A stretch of 64,000 nt of DNA. Source: Shewanella sp. 10N.286.48.A6 (GTDB taxonomy: Bacteria > Pseudomonadota > Gammaproteobacteria > Enterobacterales > Shewanellaceae). The notes below the pieces were generated by a model. It saw nothing but the letters and a program-made list of their open reading frames with translations, was not told the DNA's origin and did not search any database. The position numbers and the translations under genes were made by a program. The DNA lies in the NCBI RefSeq assembly GCF_002873135.1, contig NZ_MCVI01000035.1, positions 3,965 to 67,964 on the forward strand, in the 5' to 3' direction. Shown piece by piece: positions 18,146-27,354 of the stretch (position 1 is its first letter; each line of letters begins with the position of its first letter).

Positions 18146-18173
18146 AAAGAGGCTAAGTTTAGCCTCTTTTTTT
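18146..18173 (+). terminator. Terminator of the NfeD/SPFH operon
   Basis: AAAGAGGCTAA / TTAGCCTCTTT nearly continuous inverted repeat followed by T residues. Confidence 0.9.
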
Positions 18174-18323
18174 ATGTATTTAACATTATGTATTTAGCAA
18201 AAGTATTTAACGACGGACTGAAGCTGAACGCGTAGTAAATTTTGCGATTTAACTGAGACAAGTATATTGTTTTAACAGTGCTTTAATTTAATAAGCCGGT
18301 TATTGATAGCTCAAGGAGTCAGA

Positions 18324-19442
18324 GTGAAAGCGAGAATTTTGCATTGTGTCGATGACCCTAATATGGGCGGCGTTAATTTTGCGTTGCACAGTTTGTGTGG
18401 CTCTGACATCCTCACTTTGGCATTTGAATTTGACATTCGTCAGCTGGATTTTAGCCGTTGGCAGAATACGACATTGGACGCTGATATTGTCTGTTTTCAT
18501 GGCGCCTCAAACTGGCGCAAACTGCTAAATATTGCATGGCTCAGATTGCGTCATCCTAAGATCATATTTATCCTGCAAGAACATCACTACAGCGAACAAT
18601 TTGTTCGCCATCAAATTGCACATCCGCAACGTTTCTATTTCATGCTGAAATTAAGCTATCGGTTAATGAATAAAGTGGTGTCCATTTCACCCTCACAGCA
18701 GCGATGGATGCTAGCTAATAAGCTATTACCTGCAGACAAAATCGCTCAGTTAGGGCAGGGCCGAGACTTAAGCTGTTTTATCGCCAACAAAAGCCACTCC
18801 CCAAAAAACGCTAATCATAGGGTTCCTGTGTTAGCCGCCTATGGCCGATTTCATCCACAAAAAGGCTTTGATTTATTACTCAAAGCCATGCATCAGGTTA
18901 AGTCACCGTGTCGATTATTGTTAGCCGGTGAAGGTGAGCAATTACCTTTGCTACAACAGTTAGTTTCTCAGCTTGATAATATAAAGCTGGTGGGCAAGGT
19001 TGACGATGTGCCTCGCTTTTTAGACCAATGTGACGGGGTAATTATTCCATCACGCTGGGAGCCTTTTGGTTTAGTATTTATTGAATCTATGGCAATGAGT
19101 AAAGCCATTATCTCAACCGATGTGGATGGTTTGGGGGATCAAATTCGTCAGCATCAACTGCAAAACATGGGTAATATCGTTGAGGCTAAGGTTAGCGGCC
19201 AAGATGATAAGCAATTTGTTAACTCACTGGCCGATGCTATTGAGCGTTACTTATCGAGTATGCACTCATCAAGCGCTCTATTATCAAGCCATGTGCCTGC
19301 TTACGTTCATGAGCAAGTCGACAATCATGGTCAAAAACAGCAGCATGCCCAAATCGAGGATTGGCGTACTCAGCAATGGCTGCAGCTTCAACAAGCATGG
19401 AAAAGCTTATTTGTGCAGCTATTGGAAGATAAGCGTGGTTGA
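18324..19442 (+). CDS. Glycosyltransferase family 4 (GT-B fold)
   Basis: 372 residues from GTG 18324, which lies five bases after AGGAG at 18314-18318. A short N-terminal Rossmann part (ILHCVDDPNMGGVNFALHSL) is followed by the GT4 C-terminal domain: AAYGRFHPQKGFDLLLKAM, LLAGEGEQLPLLQQLV, VGKVDDVPRFLDQCDGVIIPSRWEPFGLVFIESMA with the EX7E catalytic/nucleotide-sugar motif. It may add a sugar to a cell-surface glycan, but no surface-polysaccharide genes adjoin it, so acceptor and donor are unknown. Confidence 0.85.
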   Translation: MKARILHCVDDPNMGGVNFALHSLCGSDILTLAFEFDIRQLDFSRWQNTTLDADIVCFHGASNWRKLLNIAWLRLRHPKIIFILQEHHYSEQFVRHQIAHPQRFYFMLKLSYRLMNKVVSISPSQQRWMLANKLLPADKIAQLGQGRDLSCFIANKSHSPKNANHRVPVLAAYGRFHPQKGFDLLLKAMHQVKSPCRLLLAGEGEQLPLLQQLVSQLDNIKLVGKVDDVPRFLDQCDGVIIPSRWEPFGLVFIESMAMSKAIISTDVDGLGDQIRQHQLQNMGNIVEAKVSGQDDKQFVNSLADAIERYLSSMHSSSALLSSHVPAYVHEQVDNHGQKQQHAQIEDWRTQQWLQLQQAWKSLFVQLLEDKRG

Positions 19443-19550
19443 GTGTTAAATGGTTAATGTGATTGCTTGTATAGAGTGATCGCTTTTGACAGCTTACCTG
19501 AGGTACAGGAAAATCTTTAGTGTAGTCAGTTGGCCAAATTTACTAATCCA

Positions 19551-20447
19551 CTAAAACATAACCTTTTTATGGAAATAGACTCCATTGAACCATTCTAACT
19601 GATAGCAGGGAATTGACAGGTTTTGACACTGTTTAGCTATGGTAGTTCTGTATACAGTCGGAAATTGCTCGCCAAGCACTACTGCTTTTAGAGCTTCTGA
19701 TATATCAATAAGTTGTCCTTCCCCAGTGGTATAATCGCCAGTAGAGATAATGACGATCCGATATTCATGTTCATCAACATAATCTTGATCTTTAGTGAAT
19801 AGCAATCGTTGGGAGTCTACTTCAAAGTATTCATTTATCAAAGGTGTAAGGTCTGGTTCTAGAATACGCTGATCGTACTTAAAATTTGACTCATAAATAT
19901 CTTTAGATGTAACAGCCTCTAGAAGGTTTGAGCTAGCTACTGCCCCATTTTGATCTAAATACTCAATGTCACCATGAAAGAGTTGAAAGTCTGATGCAGA
20001 AAACTCTCTTAACTTCTCTGTAAGAATGGTTTTATCTATCGCTAAGCAAATTCCTTTATGACTTTCTCCATATTGGGACCACATGCGTGGTTTAGTACAA
20101 CCTAGTTTAATTTGATTTTGTGTTTGATGATGTTTACAAAATGACAGAAAACCCGCTCTTTCCAATTTATAATTGATAGTTTGGCTTAAGCGTTCAATGT
20201 TTTTCTTTTCTATAGTATGTTGTGAATCTCCCCCTAGAGGCATGACGCCACGGATTTCACTGAGCCTTCTTCGATAATCCTGGGGATCATTTGTCGAACG
20301 AAATCCTCCGAACCTTAAAGTACTATTTTCTAATATATGCTCAATGGCAGTTTCTTTTTTTGTATAGTGGAACACTAGCTCAGGATTGTTTAGAAACCTC
20401 TCTGCTTCTATATTCTCATGCGACTTCAATCGCCTCATTTGTGTCAC
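19551..20447 (-). CDS. DUF2971 domain protein
   Basis: 298 residues with the typical DUF2971 features: FHYTKKETAIEHILENSTLRFGGFRSTNDP at the N terminus, RMWSQYGESHKGICLAID in the middle, and DEHEYRIV near the C terminus. DUF2971 genes are of unknown activity, common in accessory regions and often near phage-defence genes. The gene is AT-richer than its neighbours and is flanked by repeat-rich noncoding DNA on its upstream side, which suggests horizontal acquisition. There is no partner gene. Confidence 0.8.
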   Translation of the reverse strand: MTQMRRLKSHENIEAERFLNNPELVFHYTKKETAIEHILENSTLRFGGFRSTNDPQDYRRRLSEIRGVMPLGGDSQHTIEKKNIERLSQTINYKLERAGFLSFCKHHQTQNQIKLGCTKPRMWSQYGESHKGICLAIDKTILTEKLREFSASDFQLFHGDIEYLDQNGAVASSNLLEAVTSKDIYESNFKYDQRILEPDLTPLINEYFEVDSQRLLFTKDQDYVDEHEYRIVIISTGDYTTGEGQLIDISEALKAVVLGEQFPTVYRTTIAKQCQNLSIPCYQLEWFNGVYFHKKVMF

Positions 20448-20679
20448 CTATATCACTGTAATTCTTATATTGATAACAGAGTACATCCATAAGAGAAAAC
20501 AGGTCAAATTGTTCTGGTTCACATCCTCTTTGATTAAGGACTAAACTAAAATGGGGCAAAAACATTTTAAGGCCACCAATTCTATACTTCATTTATATTG
20601 ACTCAGTTACAGCAGACCATGACTTCTGTTTAACCAATTGCCTGCCGCTGGGATGTTCAGGATGAACGGAATGTCGCGA

Positions 20680-20780
20680 TCACATGGATGTGAAAGAGCG
20701 ACCTTTTATGCAGATACAACTGCGAGACGCTGCACTCTTTATATAAATCAAAAGGTCCATGTAAGCTCTGCTAAAACAAA
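20680..20780. repeat. Dispersed-type palindromic repeat, copy 1 (degraded)
   Basis: It contains the palindrome TCACATGGATGTGA at 20680-20693 and, further on, CACTCTTTATATAAA and GGTCC. The same elements in the same order occur in copy 2. Confidence 0.6.
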
Positions 20781-20980
20781 TAACATCCATGTTAAACGGC
20801 CAGTTCGGCACCCATGCCTCTCGCTCAGAGCGTTTCACACTGTGAAACTTCGCCATGTTTTGGAAGGTCTTGAACGCATCTACACTGGGATTATTATCTC
20901 TTCGATTTAACGGTATTCGTGAAAATTTAAAGAGCTAAAAGGCTCAATTTGAATTGAGGACGTTGAAGAAAATAGCGTGA

Positions 20981-21070
20981 TGCTCACATGGATGTGAGCA
21001 TAGCTTTCGCGGTGCATGGATGCACCATCGGAAGCGTTAGCATTTTCACTCTTTATAATAAACAGGGTCC
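20981..21070. repeat. Dispersed-type palindromic repeat, copy 2
   Basis: Two palindromes share the core CATGGATG with different arms: a 20-base one at 20981-21000 (arms GCTCACAT/ATGTGAGC) and GGTGCATGGATGCACC at 21011-21026. The second is nested in a longer imperfect stem GCTTTC/GGAAGC. CACTCTTTATAATAAA and GGTCC follow as in copy 1. Confidence 0.7.
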
Positions 21071-21167
21071 GAAGTTAGCAACAAACGAAGTCCAAAGCTG
21101 GATCAATCCCCATCGAAAATCATGCGCTTTTCAGCATTTTTCGTTAGGGGCGGCAGGGTGATCCAAG

Positions 21168-21217
21168 AGGGTATTGCTGTTGATACCCTTTTGGTCAGGT
21201 GTGGGTGGACAACCCAC
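21168..21217. repeat. Hairpin pair upstream of the LruC gene
   Basis: AGGGTAT/ATACCCT (21168-21189, followed by TTTTGG) and GTGGGT-GGACA-ACCCAC (21201-21217). The block looks like a mobile or dispersed intergenic element and not a promoter. Confidence 0.55.
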
Positions 21218-21438
21218 GACGTTAATCCAAACGGAGTTTGGAACAATACAGATCAAACCATTCTCAATCCCAAAAAATCACAAAGTCTCAAATTCATAAT
21301 GCGTTGCAGAATGCATTTTAGTATTGAGTTACAATCTTGTCTCAATCATAAAGCATTGTATTTAAAGGATAATAAAAGTTGGCATCCACTATGCAGTATC
21401 CCCAATACATCCTGATAACGAAATAGCGAGATGCCAAT

Positions 21439-23643
21439 ATGCAAACATTAAACACAACAATAGTTAACGTGAAACCACTTCACTCTCAAATCATCAATAT
21501 TCTTGGTTTAAGCAGTATTGCTATTGGTACTAGCATGGCTTTGTTCAGTGCTAATACCAATGCCGCTGAGCCATTCAATGCCTGTCCTACCGAAGCATTT
21601 ATTATTCAAACGCCAGCAGGCATTCCAAAAACCTTTGGGGTTGAACTTGGCACAGGTAGTTACACAGTTTTGTCTGCTGATATGGGCTTAAACAAATCAC
21701 TTAATGGTGTCGGTTTCAGCTACATGGATAACTACTTATACGGTTGGGATTATGAGCACAGTACAGTAGGTAAAGTGGGCGAAGATTACCAAGTTGAACC
21801 ACTAACTATCGTTAAAGACAGCTCAGCTGCTGCAGCGGGTAACTTCTATGTTGGTGATGTCGCCATCAATGAAAACGTGTGGTATGGCTACCGTAAAAAC
21901 CAAGGCTTATTTACTGTGCCGTTAGATGGTAATGATCACCCAATGAACATTGTCCCTGGTAGTAAAGCCAATGCCACTTACAACGTAACAGATTTTGCCT
22001 TTCATCCAAGCAACGGCTTTTTATACGCAGTGACTAACGGCAGCACAGGCAAATTACTCAAGATTGACCCCGCAACAGGTGCCGCTGAAACCTTAGCAAC
22101 CGTTATTACTAAAAGCAGTGGTAGCTTTACCTTTGGAGCGCAGTTTTTTGACCCTAATGGCAACCTTTATTTAAGTAACAACGGCGATGGCAATGTGTAT
22201 AAGGTCAACGTTGAAAGTGATAACCCTACCGCAGAGTTGTTTTCATACGGGCCGTCATCTTCTTCAAATGATGGTGCTCGTTGTGCATTAGCAGAAGTGC
22301 CAGTGGGAGACAATGTTGATTTTGGTGATGCGCCAGACAGTTACGGTACCCTAATTGATTCAAATGGTGCCCGCCATAATATGGTTGCCGGCATGTCATT
22401 AGGCAGTGTTATTGATAATGAATCCGACGGTTATCCTGCGCCGTTATCTGATGATGAAAGTGATGGTATTGATGATGAAGATGGTATCAGCATGCCAACC
22501 GGTTTTGAAGTGGGTGAAGAGGCGGTGTTATTAATCACAGTAGAAGGGGATGGTGCTTATATTAACGGCTGGATTGATTGGGGCCAAGATGGTCAGTTTG
22601 ATAGTGAAGACCAAGTGATTATTGCCCGCTCAGTGAGTAGCGGCACATCAACTGTGACGATTAACGTACCTAATTGGGCTAAAACTGGCGCAACCTGGTC
22701 ACGTTTTCGTTTGAGCTCAGAGGCCAGCTTATTACCAACCGGTGGTGTCAGTGATGGTGAAGTGGAAGATTATCCTATCACTGTCACTGAAACCGGCATC
22801 ACTATCAGCTATTACCCCTCATCGTCAGAATACACCACGTTAGCTTATGAGGATTTATACCCTTTTCAAGGTGACTTTGATATGAACGATGTGGTGATGC
22901 AGTTACGTATTAGCCAATACAGTAAAAATGACATGGTTCGTCGCGTGGGCTTTGATGCGCAATTAGTGGCAATGGGCGCTTGGTATCACAATGGCTTTGC
23001 GGTGCAATTACATGATATTGGCCGCGGCAATGTGCAAGAGTCAGCCATTGAGTGGAGCGCCCAAGGGGTTAAGCAGACCAGCTCACCACTTGAAGACGGG
23101 CAAACCAATGCGGTGCTGTTATTTACTGAAGACTTATGGCAACACGTCAGTGCGGGTAATGGCTGTCAATATTTCAGAACTGAACCGGGTTGCGGCACCC
23201 AATACCGCGCAACATGGCAAATGACAGTGCCGTTTGTTGATGCGGTACATGTTGATGATATGCCTGAGTTCCCCTATGACCCATTCATTTTTGCCACTCC
23301 AGGTACGGATCATAGCCTAGCGGCTAAGAATATTACTGATGGTAAAAACCCAGGACGTAAATTAGAGATCCATCTGAAAAACAAAGCACCAACCGATAAA
23401 TTTGATACGCGATTTTTAGGGATGCATGACGATGCTTCAACGGCATCACAAGGGCACTATTTCCAAGACCAAAATGGTATGAGTTGGGCAATTGAGGTGC
23501 CTGATACATGGCAGCACCCTGCAGAGCTACAACGTGTTGATGCCGCTTATGTTGAGTTTATTGAGTTTGCTGCAGATGCCAGCGGTGAGACCAAACCTTA
23601 TTGGTATTTGACCGCCACTGACTCGCTACTGTTTAAGGATTAA
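21439..23643 (+). CDS. Secreted LruC-domain protein with GEVED domain
   Basis: 734 residues. A long signal sequence ends near NTNAA (about residue 43). Residues 50-285 have repeated strand patterns of a beta-propeller-like domain (FAFHPSNGFLYAVTNGSTGKLLKIDPATG). A DFGDAPDSYGT segment at 294 leads into a GEVED domain ending in GEVEDY at 440-445. A C-terminal LruC/DUF4842 domain starts with YEDLYPFQGDFDMNDVVM at about 470. Acidic DDESDGIDDEDG runs suggest calcium binding. Such proteins are exported surface proteins of unknown function. A lipoprotein gene follows 69 bases downstream and probably belongs to the same transcript. Confidence 0.85.
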   Translation: MQTLNTTIVNVKPLHSQIINILGLSSIAIGTSMALFSANTNAAEPFNACPTEAFIIQTPAGIPKTFGVELGTGSYTVLSADMGLNKSLNGVGFSYMDNYLYGWDYEHSTVGKVGEDYQVEPLTIVKDSSAAAAGNFYVGDVAINENVWYGYRKNQGLFTVPLDGNDHPMNIVPGSKANATYNVTDFAFHPSNGFLYAVTNGSTGKLLKIDPATGAAETLATVITKSSGSFTFGAQFFDPNGNLYLSNNGDGNVYKVNVESDNPTAELFSYGPSSSSNDGARCALAEVPVGDNVDFGDAPDSYGTLIDSNGARHNMVAGMSLGSVIDNESDGYPAPLSDDESDGIDDEDGISMPTGFEVGEEAVLLITVEGDGAYINGWIDWGQDGQFDSEDQVIIARSVSSGTSTVTINVPNWAKTGATWSRFRLSSEASLLPTGGVSDGEVEDYPITVTETGITISYYPSSSEYTTLAYEDLYPFQGDFDMNDVVMQLRISQYSKNDMVRRVGFDAQLVAMGAWYHNGFAVQLHDIGRGNVQESAIEWSAQGVKQTSSPLEDGQTNAVLLFTEDLWQHVSAGNGCQYFRTEPGCGTQYRATWQMTVPFVDAVHVDDMPEFPYDPFIFATPGTDHSLAAKNITDGKNPGRKLEIHLKNKAPTDKFDTRFLGMHDDASTASQGHYFQDQNGMSWAIEVPDTWQHPAELQRVDAAYVEFIEFAADASGETKPYWYLTATDSLLFKD

Positions 23644-23712
23644 CCCTGACAGTAATTAGTGTGAATTTAATCAATCAATTTAAGCAAGAAATGGAATTTT
23701 AAGGTGAATATT

Positions 23713-24387
23713 ATGAATACATTAACTCAAACTCAAGTGGCAGCAAATACGTTATTAACAGCGAAGAATGCCATTAACACAGGCATGAAAACAGGCATTA
23801 ACACGGCTTGTAACACAGGCACTAAAATAGGGACTAAAAGAGCCACTAGCCTAGCCATGGCTCTATCATTAAGCTTTTTAACAGCCTGTGGCGGCGGTGG
23901 TGGCGATGATAGCTCGCCTGCACCAGCAACGACGCCTGCGGTGACAACACCTGCGACATCAACACCAGATACCACGACAGAGACAACACCAGAGACAACG
24001 ACACCTGAGACGCCAACGGAACCTGAAACACCTACAGAGCCAGAAACGCCGCCAGCAACCTCAATTGATGACTTGGTGGTTGATGCCGATTTTGATCTAC
24101 AAGCGGCGTTTACTTTGAGTATTGATGTGCAGCTAGCATCAAGTAAGCGTGGTTACTTTTCATTGTGTGACGATTATCAGCAAAATGGCACCCAAGTGAG
24201 CGTGAACTTTGAATCTTGCTTATTACGTGGCGCCCTTGATGAAGGCGCATTGTCTGAAGAGTTATTGGTGGCCAACCATCTACGAGCATTAATGGCAGTG
24301 GTATGGTTTTATGATGGCAGTGAGCCTATCTATCAGCAGTGGAGTCATAGCTTAACCAATGACCCACAAGTCTTAGTGATTAACTAA
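23713..24387 (+). CDS. Threonine/proline-rich lipoprotein paired with the LruC protein
   Basis: 224 residues. The start ATG 23713 is eight bases after AAGG; a GTG at 23704 is in frame but overlaps that site. A lipobox FLTAC gives lipidated Cys59 if this start is right, an unusually long n-region, made of repeated NTG/KTG units coded by ACAGGC-containing DNA repeats; a start at ATG 23785 would shorten it by 24 residues. A poly-Gly and a Thr/Pro/Glu repeat linker (PETPTEP) follow, then a globular domain of about 100 residues with two cysteines. Family unknown. Confidence 0.75.
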   Translation: MNTLTQTQVAANTLLTAKNAINTGMKTGINTACNTGTKIGTKRATSLAMALSLSFLTACGGGGGDDSSPAPATTPAVTTPATSTPDTTTETTPETTTPETPTEPETPTEPETPPATSIDDLVVDADFDLQAAFTLSIDVQLASSKRGYFSLCDDYQQNGTQVSVNFESCLLRGALDEGALSEELLVANHLRALMAVVWFYDGSEPIYQQWSHSLTNDPQVLVIN

Positions 24388-24417
24388 TATTCAAATAATC
24401 AATCGTATTTCAATCTT

Positions 24418-24455
24418 ATGCCTTGTTAGCCAGATACTGCTGACAAGGCATTTTT
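24418..24455 (+). terminator. Terminator of the LruC/lipoprotein operon
   Basis: ATGCCTTGT/ACAAGGCAT outer stem with an inner AGC/GCT pair, followed by TTTTTATTTTT. Confidence 0.85.
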
Positions 24456-24573
24456 ATTTTTGATTAACAGCCTGCTTAAATGCGCGAGTTATTGGATAGC
24501 GATATTTTCTCAGTTGTCATTGTGAGCTGACTTAACTGATAATAGCGCCATTAACAGATTAAAAGAGCGCACC

Positions 24574-24927
24574 ATGAGCATTGAAAGAATTGAAACTAAA
24601 ACCCGTATGAGCCGGATTGTCAAACATAACGGCACCATCTATTTATGTGGCCAAGTTTGCCAAGATGCCACTAAAGACATCACCGAACAAACCCAAACCA
24701 TGTTGGACAAAGTGGAAGCCTTATTACTGCAGGCGGGCAGTGATAAAAAGCATATGTTATCGGCAACCATTTACGTAAAAGATATGGCTTACTTTGCTGA
24801 AATGAACGCGGTATGGGATGCCTGGGTCATTGAAGGTTACGCCCCTGCTCGAGCTTGTGTTGCCGCTAAAATGGCCCGTGAGGCATTATTGGTTGAAATC
24901 TCGGTAGTGGCCGCTGAGATTGCTTAA
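24574..24927 (+). CDS. RidA family protein (YoaB-like)
   Basis: 117 residues of the YjgF/YER057c/UK114 fold. [32 protein letters not shown] and [26 protein letters not shown] are the family patches, and the arginine that binds the imine carboxylate in RidA is present in PARACV. RidA proteins hydrolyse reactive enamines/imines from PLP enzymes; the closest E. coli type appears to be YoaB, whose activity is not established. Confidence 0.85.
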   Translation: MSIERIETKTRMSRIVKHNGTIYLCGQVCQDATKDITEQTQTMLDKVEALLLQAGSDKKHMLSATIYVKDMAYFAEMNAVWDAWVIEGYAPARACVAAKMAREALLVEISVVAAEIA

Positions 24928-25007
24928 ATTGCTACGCAGTGGTTTTAGTTCAGCCCGCTACTTAGCTCACAAGTCATCACAATAAAATCCCCATAAAGAA
25001 TCCGTTA

Positions 25008-25044
25008 CAGTTCCTAGTCGCAGCCGCCTAGGAACTGGTATACT
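25008..25044 (+). promoter_or_regulatory. Inverted repeat and extended -10 promoter of uvrD
   Basis: Perfect 10-bp arms CAGTTCCTAG (25008-25017) and CTAGGAACTG (25028-25037) are separated by 10 bases. The right arm merges into an extended -10, TGGTATACT (25036-25044). The overlapping CTGGTATACTTCCAG resembles a LexA box with one base missing from the spacer. Confidence 0.45.
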
Positions 25045-25069
25045 TCCAGCTTGATTTTTGGGAGGACCA

Positions 25070-27238
25070 ATGGACGTATCATCATTATTAGACGGCCTAA
25101 ACGCAAAGCAGCGTGAAGCAGTGGGCGCACCGCTTTCAAGCATGTTAGTTTTAGCTGGAGCAGGCAGTGGTAAAACTCGGGTATTAACCCATCGTATTGC
25201 TTGGCTTATGCAGGTCGAACAACAAAGTCCATACTCTATCCTTGCGGTCACCTTTACCAATAAAGCCGCGGCAGAAATGCGTGAGCGGGTTGAGAAAGTG
25301 GTTGGCAGTAACATGGGCCGTATGTGGATTGGTACTTTCCACGGTTTAGCCCATCGTTTGCTGCGCACTCACTTTAAAGATGCCAATTTACCCCAAAGCT
25401 TCCAAATTATTGATTCTGACGATCAGTTACGTTTATTAAAACGTATTCTTAAAAGTCTCAATTTAGATGACAAGCAATATCCGCCGCGTCAGTGCCAAGG
25501 TTACATTAATGGCAAAAAAGACCAAGGCTTACGCCCAAAGCATATCGATGCGGGTGGCTTTCCTATTGAGCAAAATTTATTAAACATCTATAAAATTTAT
25601 CAAGAATCTTGCGACCGAGCTGGCCTTGTTGATTTTGCTGAAATTTTATTGCGCGCCCATGAATTATGGCTCAATAAACCCCATGTATTAGCCCATTATC
25701 AAGAACGCTTTAAGCATATCTTGGTGGACGAATTCCAAGATACCAACGCCATTCAATATGCGTGGATCCGAGTGCTGGCAGGCAAAGAAGCCAATGTGAT
25801 GATTGTTGGCGATGACGATCAATCTATTTACGGCTGGCGCGGTGCCCAAGTTGAGAATCTACATAAATTCTTAACCGATTTCCCAGGTTCCACCACGGTT
25901 AAGCTGGAGCAAAACTATCGCTCCACAGCCAATATCCTTAATGCGTCCAATGATCTAATTGCCAACAACCCTGAGCGTTTAGGTAAAAAACTGTGGACTG
26001 AAGACGATGCGGGTGAGCCTATTGCGGTTTATTGCGCCTTTAATGAAATGGATGAAGCGCGCTTTATTGTTGGCAAAATGGCTGAGTGGCAAAATAACGG
26101 CGGCAAGTTAGAAGAGTGTGCCATTTTATACCGCTCCAATGCCCAGTCGCGAGTATTAGAAGAAGCCTTACTCCATAAAGGGCTAGCTTACCGAATTTAC
26201 GGTGGCCTGCGTTTCTTCGAGCGCCAAGAGATTAAAGATGCCATGGGTTATATGCGTCTTATCAATAATCAAAATGATGATGCTGCTTTTGAACGGGTGG
26301 TTAACACCCCAACTCGTGGTATTGGTAACCGTACCCTTGATATCATTCGCTCAACCGCACGTCAGCAAGAAATGACTATGTGGCAGGCAAGCTTGCGCTT
26401 AATTGAAGAAAAAGTCCTTACTGGCCGCGCTGCCAATGCCGTGAATGGCTTTATGGATTTAGTGATTGGCATGCGCACTGATACTGCCGATATGAGTCTA
26501 TATGGTATGGCCGACAAGGTCATTGACCGTTCAGGGCTACGGGCTATGTACGAAGCCGAAAAAGGCGAAAAAGCCCAATCACGAGTCGAAAACTTAAATG
26601 AGCTGGTCACCGCTGCCCGCAGTTTTGAAATGCCAGAAGAACTTGAAGATATGGGCGAGCTAAATGCCTTTTTATCTCACGCAGCATTAGAAGCGGGCGA
26701 AGGCCAAGCAGACAAGTTTACCGATGCCGTGCAGCTAATGACCTTGCATTCAGCTAAAGGCTTGGAGTTCCCAGTGGTGTTTATGGCTGGGGTTGAGGAA
26801 GGTATTTTTCCAAGTAAAATGGCATTAGATGAAGGTGATCGTTTAGATGAAGAACGCCGTCTTTGTTATGTAGGCATGACCCGTGCGATGCAAAAACTGT
26901 ATATCAGTTATGCTGAGTCACGCCGCATTTATGGCCGTGAGGACTATGCCAGTCCATCGCGTTTTATTGGTGAAATCCCCAGCCAGTATGTTGAAGAAAT
27001 TCGCATGAAAGCGTCAGTGTCAGCGCCTAAAATGAGCAGCCGTTTTAATGTGCCAAGACAATCTATTGCCAATGACAGTGGCTTTAAAGTGGGTCAAAAA
27101 GTAAAACACTTTAAATTTGGCCAAGGCATAGTCACAGATTTTGAAGGCACAGCAGATAAAGCGCGTGTTCAAGTCAGTTTTACAGACTTTGGTAGCAAAT
27201 GGTTACTGGTTTCATTAGCAAAACTTGAAGCGTGTTAG
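25070..27238 (+). CDS. uvrD: DNA helicase II UvrD
   Basis: 722 residues, the usual UvrD length. It is a superfamily 1A 3'-5' helicase of nucleotide-excision and mismatch repair. Visible motifs: Walker A AGAGSGKT, Ia TFTNKAAAEM, II DEFQDTNAIQYAW, III GDDDQSIYGWRGA, IV QNYRS, V TLHSAKGLEFPVVFM, VI VGMTRA. A C-terminal Tudor-like RNA-polymerase-binding patch (FKVGQKVKHFKFGQGIV) is present. ATG 25070 follows GGAGG by four bases; a TTG at 25058 in the same frame precedes that ribosome binding site and is rejected. Confidence 0.98.
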   Translation: MDVSSLLDGLNAKQREAVGAPLSSMLVLAGAGSGKTRVLTHRIAWLMQVEQQSPYSILAVTFTNKAAAEMRERVEKVVGSNMGRMWIGTFHGLAHRLLRTHFKDANLPQSFQIIDSDDQLRLLKRILKSLNLDDKQYPPRQCQGYINGKKDQGLRPKHIDAGGFPIEQNLLNIYKIYQESCDRAGLVDFAEILLRAHELWLNKPHVLAHYQERFKHILVDEFQDTNAIQYAWIRVLAGKEANVMIVGDDDQSIYGWRGAQVENLHKFLTDFPGSTTVKLEQNYRSTANILNASNDLIANNPERLGKKLWTEDDAGEPIAVYCAFNEMDEARFIVGKMAEWQNNGGKLEECAILYRSNAQSRVLEEALLHKGLAYRIYGGLRFFERQEIKDAMGYMRLINNQNDDAAFERVVNTPTRGIGNRTLDIIRSTARQQEMTMWQASLRLIEEKVLTGRAANAVNGFMDLVIGMRTDTADMSLYGMADKVIDRSGLRAMYEAEKGEKAQSRVENLNELVTAARSFEMPEELEDMGELNAFLSHAALEAGEGQADKFTDAVQLMTLHSAKGLEFPVVFMAGVEEGIFPSKMALDEGDRLDEERRLCYVGMTRAMQKLYISYAESRRIYGREDYASPSRFIGEIPSQYVEEIRMKASVSAPKMSSRFNVPRQSIANDSGFKVGQKVKHFKFGQGIVTDFEGTADKARVQVSFTDFGSKWLLVSLAKLEAC

Positions 27239-27354
27239 GGTAATTTTTTACTAGAGCGGACATAATTCTAAGCTAAATAATAAAGTCACTCGTGGGTTAT
27301 GCGAGATGACAAATAAGAAGTGATACAACTTCAACTGCAGGAGTGAAGTAAACC

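Larger units (their letters stand above)
20448..21438. other. Repeat-rich intergenic region, no convincing gene
   Basis: Nearly 1 kb between the DUF2971 gene and the LruC gene. It holds two diverged copies of a repeat with CATGGATG-core palindromes and a group of hairpins near 21170-21217. Open frames here (for example 20638-20910 and 21122-21415) lie within the repeats and lack ribosome binding sites. Confidence 0.6.

Noticed and set aside
20638..20910. 90-codon open frame on the plus strand
   Set aside because: It lies across a palindromic intergenic repeat, has no ribosome binding site and resembles no protein.
21122..21415. 97-codon open frame on the plus strand
   Set aside because: It is translated hairpin-repeat DNA (the GGRVIQEG...RCGWTTHDVNP stretch falls on the hairpins).
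18324..24387. Multi-gene phage-defence island
   Set aside because: Only the DUF2971 gene has any defence association; its neighbours are a glycosyltransferase and surface proteins, with no nuclease, helicase or toxin partner.
25035..25049. LexA box CTGGTATACTTCCAG upstream of uvrD
   Set aside because: The spacer between CTG and CAG is nine bases, while LexA needs ten; kept only as a possible relic.
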